A DNA stretch of 64,000 nucleotides. Origin: Brachyhypopomus gauderio. Lineage: Eukaryota > Chordata > Actinopteri > Gymnotiformes > Hypopomidae. Under the pieces are notes generated by a model. That model saw only the letters and a program-made list of their open reading frames with translations, searched no databases and was not told the origin of the DNA. The stretch covers positions 7,961,375 to 8,025,374 of the forward strand of contig NC_135221.1 of assembly GCF_052324685.1 (NCBI RefSeq), in the 5' to 3' direction. This document shows, piece after piece, positions 41,501-63,502 of the stretch; within the stretch, counting starts at the first letter, position 1, and each line of letters opens with the position of its first letter. A program made the translations under genes and the position numbers.

Positions 41501-43866
41501 TTTATCTTGGCTGCAGTCCAGGGCTTGTGAGACAGAACTTTCCATGACTGCATGATTGTTTACAGAATCTGTGGGGGACTGGTTAGTCTGAGATATGGCT
41601 GCAGTTAGTTCTGGGTGCCCTACTGGAATATTCACCACGTCCAGAATTTGAATTGGGAAAACAGGAACCTGCTTGTTGTCAGTGTCCACAGAACCTGAGG
41701 TGCTTTCCTCCTGTCCTTCAAGCGTCATGGGTGTAGCCGGTACAGATGAGACTCCATCCTCCATCTCTCTTGCTGCATTTGCTTCTGGTGTTGAAGCGTT
41801 TGACGACTCCTCCCCTTTTGCTGGGCTCCCTTCACCAGCGTTTGTCATTGTGGCTCCTTCACCTGTGGTTACCTCTGTCTGCTCAAGGTCTGTGTCGTCT
41901 CGTTCAGCAAAGTACTGCTGCACCTTTGCTAGTCGTTCCGCTCTTCTCTTGGTTCTCTTATTGCGGTTTCTGCTGTTTTCCTCCTGATAACAGAGAACTG
42001 GGATTTAATTACCACCTGGTTTTCTTAAACTGTACATCAGTTATATACTTTAGGAAAATATGTGCCTTGTGTTTTACATTGTTTCTGGATACTGTGTCAC
42101 ATGTCTGTATTTAATGATTTTATGACTGGGGCCTTTAGCACATACGTCAAGGTCTGTGTGTTAGCATACAAATAGATGACCTCAAAGTAAAGCAGCTATG
42201 GGTGCATATTTCCACCTTCCCTTGCTATGTGTATGTCTCAGGTTTAAGCTAATGTCACACGAGTCAAGTCCTGTCAGAGCTTAACCTAAGCAGTCGTATG
42301 AAAATGTGTAGTGAAGTGCAGTCTCTCAGTGTCAGAGCACACCTGTACAAGATGCCACAAATAAAATACCAGCATTATCATTTACTTATTATACATTATC
42401 CTTATCCTCATTTTACCTTTATTGATAAACGAAACATTGTCACATCAGAGTGATCCTTATGATAAGGTCAAGCAACAAAATGACCAACTAGTGTTCAAAG
42501 TATAAATAATATTATATGTGAAGTCTGTAGTGAGAAGGGCACTAACCTGGAGTGTCATGCAATCATCTTGTATTTTCTCTTTCTGGACTGGTTCAGTAAT
42601 AAGAGCCATCCCACAGTTTAGGGTTATTTCTGAAAAAAGATATATGACATCATAATGTATTTATATCAATCAGTAAAAAGACTCAGTAAGCAGTTGATTG
42701 AAAATGTTACCTGGAATGCCATCTGTATTTGAGGTACTAGTCTCAAAGGAACTGCCAAGGCTGAAACAAATAAAATAAAAAATGTTTAAGATATAGCACC
42801 AGCAATAAAATATAACAAAGTAAAAAAAATATAAAAAAATTATAACAGCTGCTTGCTAAAACTTACCAGCTTTGGAAAAGTATTTTAGAATGAGTTTCTG
42901 AACTATATGGTACATTGGAGTAGACAAAAAAAATCCTGACAAGAATTATTCTACCACAAATATACTTGATATTTGACTGGATAACATTTTAGGAAACATA
43001 TTAAAATACAAAGAAAAAAGGACAACCATTACTAACATTTTACTGTTAAATGCTTAAACAACGTGAGTTGCTTATTTGCGCCCTCACCTGGTTGATTTCA
43101 GGCAGCTTTTTCTTTTGTATTTACCATCATCCTCATCTTGCTCTTTTTCCTTTTCGCAGCAGAGCAAAACATAGTTCTGTCCATTATTGTTAGCCCAGAA
43201 GCTTCCCAAAGGCGTGTCATAGCGAAGACAAAAGTCCACTCTGACTCCTTGCCTCCCAAATGGGGGTACCAGTGTTAACTTGAAGGAGAAAGAGTCAGTA
43301 TCTCCATCGCTTAAGCAGGGAACATACTCTGCTAGCAGGTCAAAGTGACTGTTCCAGCGGTCCAAAGACATACGGATGAAAACCAGCTTATCAAAACACA
43401 GATTCAGCACGCGAACGATCCCTTTTAAAGTGGTCGTCCCAGGAAGAAGCTCCAGACTTTCGAGTTCCAGTTTCTGCTCACGGACCCTCCAGAGTAGCTC
43501 CTCAAGCGTCTGTGGAGGAGTGAAGAGCAGAGTCAGAAAGTGATCCTTCTCCTTGCCCAGGTCTCTCTCCAGTGGGTCCTTGGAGCCGCAGATGGCCCAC
43601 GAATCAAACTGCTTGACCGAGACCAGGCTGAGGCCGAACGCGTCTGCAAAGGACACCCTGCGGCTGCTGGAGGGTGGTGGTTGGGAGTCATCGTCAGAGC
43701 AGGACGTCTCCGAGTTTCGGCGCCTTGGGACGGGGGAGGATTTGGGTTTTATGCCCCCCAGACAGAGAGGCTCATCATCGTCTTCCCATGGGCAAGACCC
43801 CGGCAGAGTCAGAAGGCCGAAGCCATCCTCACCGGGTGTCTCCGGATCCCCTGCCACAGGTTCCAT
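38507..43866 (-). CDS. ppp1r3a: Protein phosphatase 1 regulatory subunit 3A
   Basis: Glycogen- and sarcoplasmic-reticulum-targeting subunit of PP1 in striated muscle, which brings PP1 to glycogen synthase and phosphorylase kinase. Exons in coding order: 43866-43088, 42760-42711, 42629-42547 and 41983-38507, in frame for 1,462 residues (human about 1,122). Visible in order: a basic/Ser site RRRNSE near 50, the PP1-docking RVSFADAFG (RVxF at 70-73), a CBM21 carbohydrate-binding domain (about 130-255, with WANNNGQNY), a long poorly conserved acidic region with Glu runs, and a C-terminal membrane anchor (FGYSILFFLFLLIAYY) followed by a charged tail. The last exon carries about 80% of the protein. 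An in-frame Met at 43983 is rejected because it abuts the TATA-like element. The extra length lies in the disordered region. Confidence 0.95.
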
Positions 43867-43985
43867 CAGGCCGTGCAGGATGAAGTGAGAGGTGCCGTGC
43901 TGTGTGGTCAACAGCTGACACGAAACATGCTGTGAGTTAACAGATGGAGTCAGGTTACGCTTGACATTACAACGAGGAGCCAACG

Positions 43986-43995
43986 CTATAAATAG
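43986..43995 (-). promoter_or_regulatory. MEF2/TATA-type element at ppp1r3a
   Basis: Read on the minus strand the site is CTATTTATAG, which fits the MEF2 consensus (YTA then four A/T then TAR) and can also serve as a TATA box. It lies 120 bp upstream of the chosen ppp1r3a ATG. MEF2 control would suit a striated-muscle gene. Usage is inferred. Confidence 0.55.
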
Positions 43996-45479
43996 AGTTT
44001 GAAAACGACTTCAGCTATGCAGCTGAGGCTCAAGGGGAACTTCCAAACACACCAAGTATATTGTCAGCAGTAACATGTGGGTTTCTGGTGCTGCCTGATA
44101 TAACCAGTAGCATTGTTGTGAGGTGCTGTCTTCTTTGTACTCTCTTCTGACAAGGTCTCAGAAACCTCACAGAGTCTTTTCTCAAGGAGACATTCTGACC
44201 AAGCACTCCCACAGTTCCACAATGATTATATACACGTCGCACAGCGCAGCAGCCTGTGTCTGAATGAGAAGAACAAACTGGGTCATCGTATAGTGGAGGA
44301 ATGGATGAACCAGTTCAGGTCAGGAACACCGAGAAGAAAACAGAGGCGAGACAAAAAAGGGGATGGAAGGAGAGATGCGCCAGTGACTCACAGACAAAAC
44401 CTCAACAGCTCAGACCTCAACGGTTTTTTTTTTCTCCGTAGAAAAGACTGTCACCCTTCACACAACCCAAAAACAGCAACAAGTCATTTATTGGTCTGAT
44501 CAGCAAGGTCGTACTTTCCTCGGCCTCCCAAAAGCAAGTTCTCCATACTGGCACTATAGAGCACCTCCCTCACTTCAGGAAGACACAGCGAGACGCGACA
44601 GACTGGCTCTGATTGGCTGCTTTGTCGGGTCCTGTGAGTCTGTGAAAGGCCGTTACGGGGCACCCATCCAGCACACCTGTTGGACATACTCCAAGGAGAC
44701 TACAGGCAGCATAAGTCAGACAAGAGCACAGAGCAGCTATGGGCATCACAGAATGTGTCTGAAGCTTGAGGCTGGATGAGACAATGCTGCACCCTGGAGT
44801 CCTGGAATAGTGGTGCATGCTGGGAGATTGGTCCAGGCAAATCCATAGAATAAGATTTAAGAAGGCTGCTGCATGGATTCATTACCCATATTACCTTGCA
44901 ATTGATTCTAGAGCATGATTTATTGTTTTCTACATTTCTACATTTCTACATTGTTTTCATACTTTTACGTAATGAAAGAAAGAAAAACCGACAGTTTGGT
45001 GCTGTTTTGCATTTGTGTATTTTTTCATTTTCTAGACAGTACAATAGATACAAGAAATAACAAAAACAAAAAAAATCAACAAATAATCAGAACACAGTTT
45101 TCAGATTTAAATACATTGTTAGATTTCAACTTTTTTCAACAGAAATATTGCAATTAGTTTTGGTTTATGTTTGTTGAAGGAAGTAAGTTTGTTAAACATG
45201 TAATCGTAAGTTCAGTATCAGTTCAAAATAACCATAGGTAAGAACAGTTCAGGCAGTTTGTACTTAAAGACAAGCTATCGCAAAATGGATGCAGTTTCGT
45301 CATTGGCATCGCACATCTATAAGTTATATGAGATACTACTAGTAGAGTGAAAGTCTTGGTTGGAAGGACAATACACACACACAGCAGTTTTAGACTAAGT
45401 CCATCAAAATCCAGATCCAAGATTTATGAAATCTGTCCCCACTTGATCTTTTCCTCCATAGTGATGTGTGGGCACATCT
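43996..45479. other. Spacer between ppp1r3a and the AHCYL2 paralogue
   Basis: No coding block recognised. It contains the upstream region of ppp1r3a on the left and, from about 45.48 kb down to perhaps 44.9 kb, the presumed 3' untranslated region of the AHCYL2-like gene. AT-rich, with no repeat ends noticed. Confidence 0.4.
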
Positions 45480-55837
<10,358 letters not shown>

Positions 55838-58800
55838 GGCTGCAGAGGCCGGTGCAGAGCAGGTCACAAGTGTGCTGACAGTGCTCCTCTGTTGCTCCTC
55901 GGGTTCTTCACATTGTATTGGCCTTGGACGGATGTAAACATTACAAGGAGTGATTATAAAAACACTGGAGGACATGTGGGTGAAGGAGGCTTGTAATGTA
56001 TCTGCTCTTCATCAGAAGATAGCAGACTGAGGTTATATATCACTGAAGTCATTTAAATGCCACGTTGCCTGCTGTAAAGTCATGCTTTTTATCCCTTACA
56101 GCTATCTCTGCATTCACAGATATTATGTTCACAGAACACTGTCCTGTTAAAAGAGTTTATTCAAGGTGAAACACCTTCTACATACTAGTGGTAACAGTGC
56201 TTGTGTAGTGTTCATTATAAATATGGGCTGTACCATATGTAATTGTTCAACGTTTCTATGTGTCTCTGTGTTTCAGATAATCAAACTAGAATTGTAGTAC
56301 AACATATACTGTGACGTATGTTCAGAATTGTAACAGGCTTAAAGCTGCTTCACATATGTCATGAAATGTGCTACGCATTTTCAGTGGTGTACAGTCTTTT
56401 TTGGATAAGAAAGGTGTAATATATTGTGGGTGCTTATTAAAATAATATCATTCCAATATAAATCCATCATTTTATTAATATAAAAGTGGTGTGGAGTGAA
56501 TCATATCCTTCTATTACAAACACCTCATGTTCAAATAGGCAGACACAATGGTGGCATATTATACTGAAGATGAACAATGTGGTTTGTGTGTAAACAAGTG
56601 TCCTGGAGAAACATTATTACAGTTTTGTTTACAGAAAATTCACCCGTGATGTTGGCTATACAGTGACAGAAATCAGCGGTTTCATCTACAGTTGAGTGTT
56701 ATTTTGAAATAATCCAGTGTCTTCTTTATTGCTGAAACACTGCTGTTTTTTGTGTCATGAAAATAGTTCTTATGAGTTCAATACTTACATTTGGCTCATT
56801 CAAACGTACTTTTTGCAGAACATAATATATATTCAACCTGCAGGCAATCTGTAAATAATCCCTTATCTTTTATTAACTGTTTTTCCAAGAAAATCACAAT
56901 TTTATGTGAATTAACCACATACGCAATTTGAGTCCATGTAAGCATCAGAAAGACACACGGACCTGGAGGAAAATACTTAAAATGTGTATTTATTTAAAGA
57001 AAAAAAAAGATCTGTTCTAAATGAGGGCCCAACATAGGGTTTGTTCATTCTAAATCTATTTTAGTTCAGTATGATTCTTTTGGTCTATGACAGTGAAGAT
57101 GTTAATGTTTCGCCTACAAACATTATCCCTCATTCTGACTAATAACATCAACTGCTGCTTTGTGGTTATGGCAACGAAGTCAGAAGCAATAATGATAATC
57201 CTCCATAACACGTGCGCCTGTTTTAACAGATGACAGTGCTGAGCATGTGTCCTAGTCCGTGTCCTGAGGACGGCGTCCCCTGCTCTTGGGACGCAGCAGC
57301 AGGGCTTTGGCTGGCTTTACTACTTTGGACTTGGGTTTTTCTCGCAGATTCCACTGTCAGTGAGGGGAAAAATGTGCAGTATATGTGAAACTCTCTGGAG
57401 CATATCAGCACAGTCCTCATAAAACACATTACGAGAAGACAAAGAGGTAGAAGGAGAGATAGACAGCCCCGGTAACCCTGATCCAGGCAAGAGTATCTGG
57501 GTCCTGATATTAGTAAATCCCATAGGGGTTTTTCATGGATCACTCTTTTTCTGACCCATCACCTAGGACCCATTTGCTTTGGGAGACAATAGAAGAGGCT
57601 TCTAGGATCATGCAGGCATGCAAACCCCTCCACTAAAATAAGGCGATCCATGGTGGAGTGATAATGCAGCACTGAGAAGAGGGAAACACGGGCTTCTTTG
57701 CTTAGGCTACTGCCCCTGAGACCCAGACCTGGGTAGCATATGTAAATGGATGGATGGATGGATTTCTATCATTAAATGCCTTCCACAACCAGTAGGTGGC
57801 AGTGTGTTTCCATGCTGGTCCACTTCAGACACACAGCTGACTGAAGCAAGACTCTCTGCTTTTTCCTCATTCTCTGGTTCCAGCCTGGGAGCTGTTACCT
57901 CTTTTCCCCAAGACAAATGAAGAGGACTCCGGTACGCTTACAGAATATTTTTACATATTACGGAATATTTTCTATATATATCTGAGTTGTATTGAAAACC
58001 TATCCCTATAAATCTCTTGAGAATAGAAAGTACTCAATACTTTGATTCCCACAGTGCCACTACATTACAGTACATTATAATCTAAATGATAAAATTCCAC
58101 TGTACAGCGAACGTGATGGCAACTGTGATGAATATGTTCAGTGTGAGCAAATGTTACAAGTTAGCATTAGATTACATGTTTCAGTTTGAAGGTAATTTGA
58201 TATGTTAATGTTTTTGAATGTATTCAATGCAGAAAAGAACATTAAACCTACAGAATTAATGTGCAACATATACGACTACATAAATACAAGTTCAACATCA
58301 CACTGCTGTGCTATTCTTTTAAAATAATAAGGGATTGGCTCATTATGCATTATGAGAAATTATTGTATGTGCACCACTGTTGCTCATTAAAACCACATGA
58401 ATTAGCCTCATTTCATCACGAAATGATTCGTGATATTTATTTTCCACATATTTTTTAACAATCGCAATACAGTTTTACTCATAATAGTTCTGCTATACGA
58501 TTCTGTATGATATATGATGACAGTACATGTATGTTATTTGTAATGTTAGAACTACAGCATGATAACATAAAAAGGTAATAAAAGGTAAGATAAACGTAGC
58601 TCATAATTGGCCTGCCTCATACTATCCTATAAATATTATAAAACCGACTAAAAAAAGCACAGAATTTTGGAATTTCCATACCAAGAAATAATGTAGCCTA
58701 TGTTTTTGTCACGTCACCTGCTGGGAAAGTGTCCACTGGAAAGTAAACTGGTCTGCGGTGTCCAGCAGATGTCACCATAACACAGCTGAGCAGCTGTGAA

Positions 58801-59042
58801 AGCCTTCATGAAGAAGGTCTGAGATATGCACCCCAGTATCAACAGTTCATGTCCTCAAATGTTCTTCTTCTGCAAATGGAGCAGACCGTCATTGCAAGGG
58901 CGAAAGTCAAGGCTCCACTGATAACCTGTTTCTGGTCAAACTGCTCCACTGCGGATCAGAGTCCTTTGGGGTGTCCATAACTGGATGGATGCTGAACGGT
59001 TAGGAGTGATACAGAAGACACAGGACTGAATGTATTTAATTG
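55838..59042. other. Between AHCYL2-like and cacna2d4-like genes
   Basis: CpG-rich near 55.6-55.85 kb, which suits a promoter of the AHCYL2-like gene. The rest is AT-rich. The right end should hold the alpha2delta 3' untranslated region. A basic 33-codon open block on the minus strand (57355-57250, preceded by CACTGACAG) is the only coding-like feature, and I could not link it to a family or to other exons. Confidence 0.4.
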
Positions 59043-62000
59043 TCATTGCAGGGTCAGTGATGTGACCAGAGACAGGAAGAAGAGAGACACTGATATGGAC
59101 GTCTCACAAGCTCCACCACAGTCCTTCGCATTTTCCTATGATTAAGAGCAAAACAGGACATTTTCACATGTGATTACTCATATTAGATTGCACAACTGTT
59201 GTTCATTCATATTTGCATTATTGCAGTATATTTTATGCAAATCGTAATGCTGTATACTTTAACATATTTCTGATTTATGTTAAGGAGAACAATTGCAACT
59301 AAATGTATTTAAAATGAAAGTATTTTTGATTGTAGGAGGTTTACATGAGGATGGTATGCATGACAGGATTCTGGACGTCTTCGAATCTTCTGGGACTTCA
59401 TCCTGTTGCATTTCACCGTGGTGTTATGTTCGGGGAGTTAAGGCCAGCATGTTTCCATGACAGCACCAGCAACACCTCGAGTCTTAAATCATCCCAAACC
59501 TACATTACTTTGAATCTTAAACCATCACAAACCTTCACAAACATCTCACACTCAATATCTGGAGCGAAGCAAACATAATCCCTTATGAGACAATAAACCC
59601 TCTCTGTACTGAGGACAAAATACCTATATATACACAATACATTCTGCCTCTGATAATTTGAATAAGAAGGACCAAATTCCTCCATGTCAGTGTCACCCCA
59701 ACCAGGCTGTGAAATAAACAAAAAACAGCACACTGCCAGCTCCAAAAATACTTCACCAAAGTACCACCCGACCCAGCTGGGCAGTGCGGCCATGTGCAGG
59801 CTGTGCAGGCCGAGAGAGCGATGCTCCAGTACAGACCCAGGGAGGATATATTTGACCTCTCTGGGTGTGAGGGTGATGGGGGTGTACTGGCGGGAACAGT
59901 CGCAGTCTGCCTGCACCACCAGCATCACCAGGTTAGTGTTCACCAGCTGCTGGAGCACAAACGTCCTGCAAGAGCAGCAAGACTTCAGGACTCCAACGGC
60001 TCTGAGAGGGGCTCAAAATCCAGGTGAACTTTTAAAATGAGCGCTGCCTTATAAATACATTCATATTTTACACATTATTTAGCATACAAAACTCTTAGGA
60101 TGCAATTTTAATTGTAGAAATACATTTTGCAATGTAAATGAAAGATTTAAAAAATGGCTACATTGTTAAAATCCACTGATAAAATCCACGCTGAAGTCCA
60201 CTGATTACTGAACCCCTGAAGCTCTTGAGTAACGGACAAACACGACTTACTTTTGACAGCGGCCACATTTAATGATGCTGTTGGTCTCCCTGATGGTGGC
60301 ATCGTAAACGAATCCGGGGTACTCGGTGTTACACGGCACCATGGACTCCACCTTCTTCTGCTTGTGTGCTGTGACACACATGGACATTTCAATTGATTTA
60401 GCAGGGGGTTTGGATGTCACAGTGATTCTGATGATGATGTGGCTGTGAAATCTTTTCAGAAATATGTGGCAACAGTATATGAATCAAAAGTGTTCTATCA
60501 ATTTTACATATGTATTCTGAATTTATTATAAATAATTTAGTATGTTGTATGAATCTGCATATGTTCATTAGGAAGTGTCCTAGTTATAAAAATCCTTCAC
60601 ATGTTTAACTTTCATGTCAGTAATTCAACCAAGAAAGGCAGGAACTGCTCAATTTTCACTAGAGCTTAACGTAGTAAACAAAACACATATTTATTTAACA
60701 TAATACAAGGGTTTCACTATGGTAGCTTTAAATAGACCTTAGTTAAAAACGGGACAACAAATCACTGAAATGTACATAGGAAAACAACACACACACACAG
60801 ACACACACACGCGCACACACACATTGACTTACTCACACACTGGTTAATGCTGGAAAATGAGGAGTGTGCTTACAGGCGTGGTACACAGCCTTGGCTGTGA
60901 GAATGGCAGGACATAGGGCGCCACACGGCAGTGGGAGGGGCAGAGAAGGAACGTGATGATGGGAACAGGAAGTGACATCAAAAGAATGACATCAAAGGAA
61001 ATCACACAAGAGAGGCAGAGCGCAGTGACTGATCAAATGTGGTGTTACAGAGGCAGCTCAACAGAATACCACACGTTCAAAGACTTGTTTTCAGTTCATG
61101 AAAGTTCTAGAAAATTGCGTCGCGTGCTTCTGTATGATTTAACCAACATATCCATCTTCCTTTCTGAAACAATGAAACATCGTTAATGCTGTAGTTAATG
61201 CAGCAGCCTACCATCCACCAAGTAGTCATTGTGCCATAGACCGCAGATGTTGAACTCCAACAAAAACCTGGAAAACCATGAAAGCAAATTTTCGGCTGGG
61301 GAGGAAAACCTAACACAAGTTGCATCTGATACAAGTTAAAACGGCTGCAGGTTCCACGGTGAAAACATGCTGCAGAGAGGGTTAGCACTTACAGCAGCAG
61401 GTTCGAGAACAGCCACCTGACCACTGCCGTCAGACCGTGGATGGACTGTGGAGGGTTAAAGAAAGATGTTAAAAACCTTCTGCGTCTGCGTGAGGCAGCT
61501 TGTGTAGACACTGCGTGCGCGAGTGGCACAGGTGGTCACTTAATGGTCACAGTTCAACCTCCAGTATAATGGTTCTGATACATGTTATGTTACAGGTATG
61601 TACATGAATAACATGAATGTTACAGGCAGGTTTGCTAGGACGGGATAAGCCATTCTGACATGTCCAGGAGAATCAGTGTTAGCTGTGGGGAGCTGTGTGG
61701 GGGGTGGGGGGGATTACTCAGGGACACATACACTCAGTGGGGATCGAGCTCCACTGGAATGATGGTGGCTGTTCTTACACATCGCCTGGTAGTCATACAG
61801 TGTCACCCTGCACACAGTGGCACAACAATCCTTGGTGAAAGTACTGTTCTCTCACAGGAAGAAATGATGGCAGGGCTATTGCATTTTATAATGAGAAAAT
61901 ATGCAAATTTGTAAACATTAAAAAATGTAAATGTAAATATGTGCAATCCTCAAGATCATTTACATTTGGATTTACATATACAGCATTGGGAAGACGTGTG

Positions 62001-63502
62001 TGAAGACCCATTACCTTTGAAACAGGCCTAATTTCAGGAGCTGGGCCATCACAGAGCCATCGATTTCCCCAAAGAATCTTCCAACCTGCACAACAGGTGC
62101 ATAATGCAGCAGTGATGCATGTAGAGTGTCTGGACTGGGGCAAGTTAAAGCCAACAGCACTAAGAGTCCAATGGAGCTAATGTAGTTGAGTTCTGTATAT
62201 TTAAGTAAAGGGCAGGTAGCCCTTAAGATGGTGACATGTTCCCAACATGGACCTGCTTGAAGCATGCACAGCAACATCAGTTCAAGCTCCACACATGTTC
62301 CTACTTCATCAACACACACACACACACACACACACATCTGCACGCACATTCCCATTTAGACACACAAGCTATGCTTCAGATGCTTCAGCCTTCAACAGAC
62401 TGAGATTATGTTTTGTAAGAGGACTTACTTGGTTACTGTTCATAAAATATAATAAGTGTTGAATACTCACCTCTGACCTCTCCTTAGAGAAAACTATGAA
62501 GCCATTGTTGTCCACAAGGTAACAGTTAATATCCTGTCATAATTAAAGTGACATCAAAAGTTTCTGTAAGTTTTTTGTCACCTTTTATTATGATATTTTT
62601 TTTGTCATCTAATGTTTAGATGTAGTACAGAAATACAGAACATTCCACCATACAAAAGTTTACTCAAGGACCTTTATGTTAGCAATGACATCGTATAAAA
62701 GGATTTAAATTTTATAGATTAAAAAAAATAAAATTTTATAGATTAAAAAAACAAAATTTTATAGATTAAAAAATTTACATTTTACACTTACAACTAAATA
62801 AACTCATCTGCTGTTCCGACACATACAAGCACACATCAAACTCAAAGACACAAAGGTCTGTCAAAAAATAATTTCCTATTTTAAACATAAACGTGCTACA
62901 TGACAGAAAGATGCAAAAGAATTAACTTTACTCACGATGCTCTCACAGGTCAGAGGACATAAACCTTCCACATTACTGCACTACAGAGAGCAAAAGACAG
63001 GATATGTTCATTATCACCGCTACACAACTCTACTGACATGCGCTACACAACTCTACTGACATGCGCTACACAACTCTGCTGACATGCGCTACACAACTCT
63101 AAGGACATGTGCTATACAACTCTACTGACATGTGCTACACAATGCACAATGCACAAGAACATACACATCTGCAGTGGAGGATTAAGTGCGTTATGTGACC
63201 CATGCAGCACTGAGTCTGGGTTTGCCACTACAATCTGAAGCTGATATGGTGGGAGACAGGTGTGGCAACATGGTGAGTACTTACATCAGTGTCATTGGAC
63301 TGCACGGAGAGCACCACAACAAAATGAGCAAAGAAAGATAGTGAGGTTAGGGGCTTAAGTCTCAGTGTGCATCTCATCTATAAAAGTCAGTTACAGGTGT
63401 GAATGATTTCAGCATGACGTGTTTCTGAACCTGTGCTTGCCTGTTTAGCTGTGCTCCACACTCTTCTCTCCAGGAGATCCAACGACATTTGCACTCCAAT
63501 GG
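59043..63502 (-). CDS. cacna2d4: Calcium channel alpha2delta subunit, CACNA2D4-like (3' part)
   Basis: Auxiliary subunit of high-voltage-activated calcium channels, extracellular and membrane-anchored. Only the C-terminal 289 residues lie here; the 5' exons are beyond the right edge. Exons in coding order: 63502-63441, 63299-63285, 62980-62936, 62533-62471, 62085-62015, 61807-61732, 61445-61393, 61267-61212, 60894-60874, 60368-60251, 59965-59850, 59427-59345 and 59135-59043, all in frame. Family blocks: [80 protein letters not shown] and ENAKDCGG, followed by a hydrophobic GPI-type tail ([15 protein letters not shown]). The YDYQAMC...SHHHS text fits alpha2delta-4 best; alpha2delta-1 or -2 is less likely. 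There are 15- and 21-base microexons, one GC donor (63440-63439) and one AT-AC intron. Confidence 0.9.
59428..59849 (-). other. U12-type AT-AC intron of the alpha2delta gene
   Basis: The donor reads ATATCCTCC (U12 consensus ATATCCTT), the branch site is CCTTAAC with its A 10 bases from the acceptor, and the acceptor dinucleotide is AC. Joining across it gives EVKY-NTTVKC, the expected family sequence. No GT-AG alternative keeps this frame. Confidence 0.9.
62700..62780. repeat. Short AT-rich tandem repeat
   Basis: Three to four copies of a TTTTATAGATTAAAAAA-like unit in an intron of the alpha2delta gene. Confidence 0.8.
63018..63144. repeat. 23-bp minisatellite in alpha2delta intron
   Basis: Five to six copies of CGCTACACAACTCTACTGAC plus ATG, with single-base changes, between the 15-base microexon and the next exon. 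Confidence 0.9.

Noticed and set aside
43540-43935. Plus-strand open frames opposite ppp1r3a exon 1
   Set aside because: Antisense shadows of conserved PPP1R3A coding sequence, with no family resemblance.
55838-55975. Upstream in-frame Met for the AHCYL2-like protein
   Set aside because: Kept only as an alternative. The added 46 residues show no family similarity, whereas the Met at 55837 precedes the DPEAP-type text seen in AHCYL2.
58800-58960. Minus-strand hydrophobic block (ISGALTFALAMTVCSIC) as a possible alpha2delta C-terminus
   Set aside because: The conserved C-terminus with its own stop lies upstream at 59043, and no in-frame junction supports this block.
59043-59135. Alternative frame of the last alpha2delta exon reading [13 protein letters not shown]
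   Set aside because: It superficially resembles the family's RRRP block, but the true block is in exon 59427-59345 and the correct frame reads ENAKDCGG.
63018-63144. Possible CRISPR-like array
   Set aside because: Units are directly adjacent without unique spacers, inside a vertebrate intron; an ordinary minisatellite.
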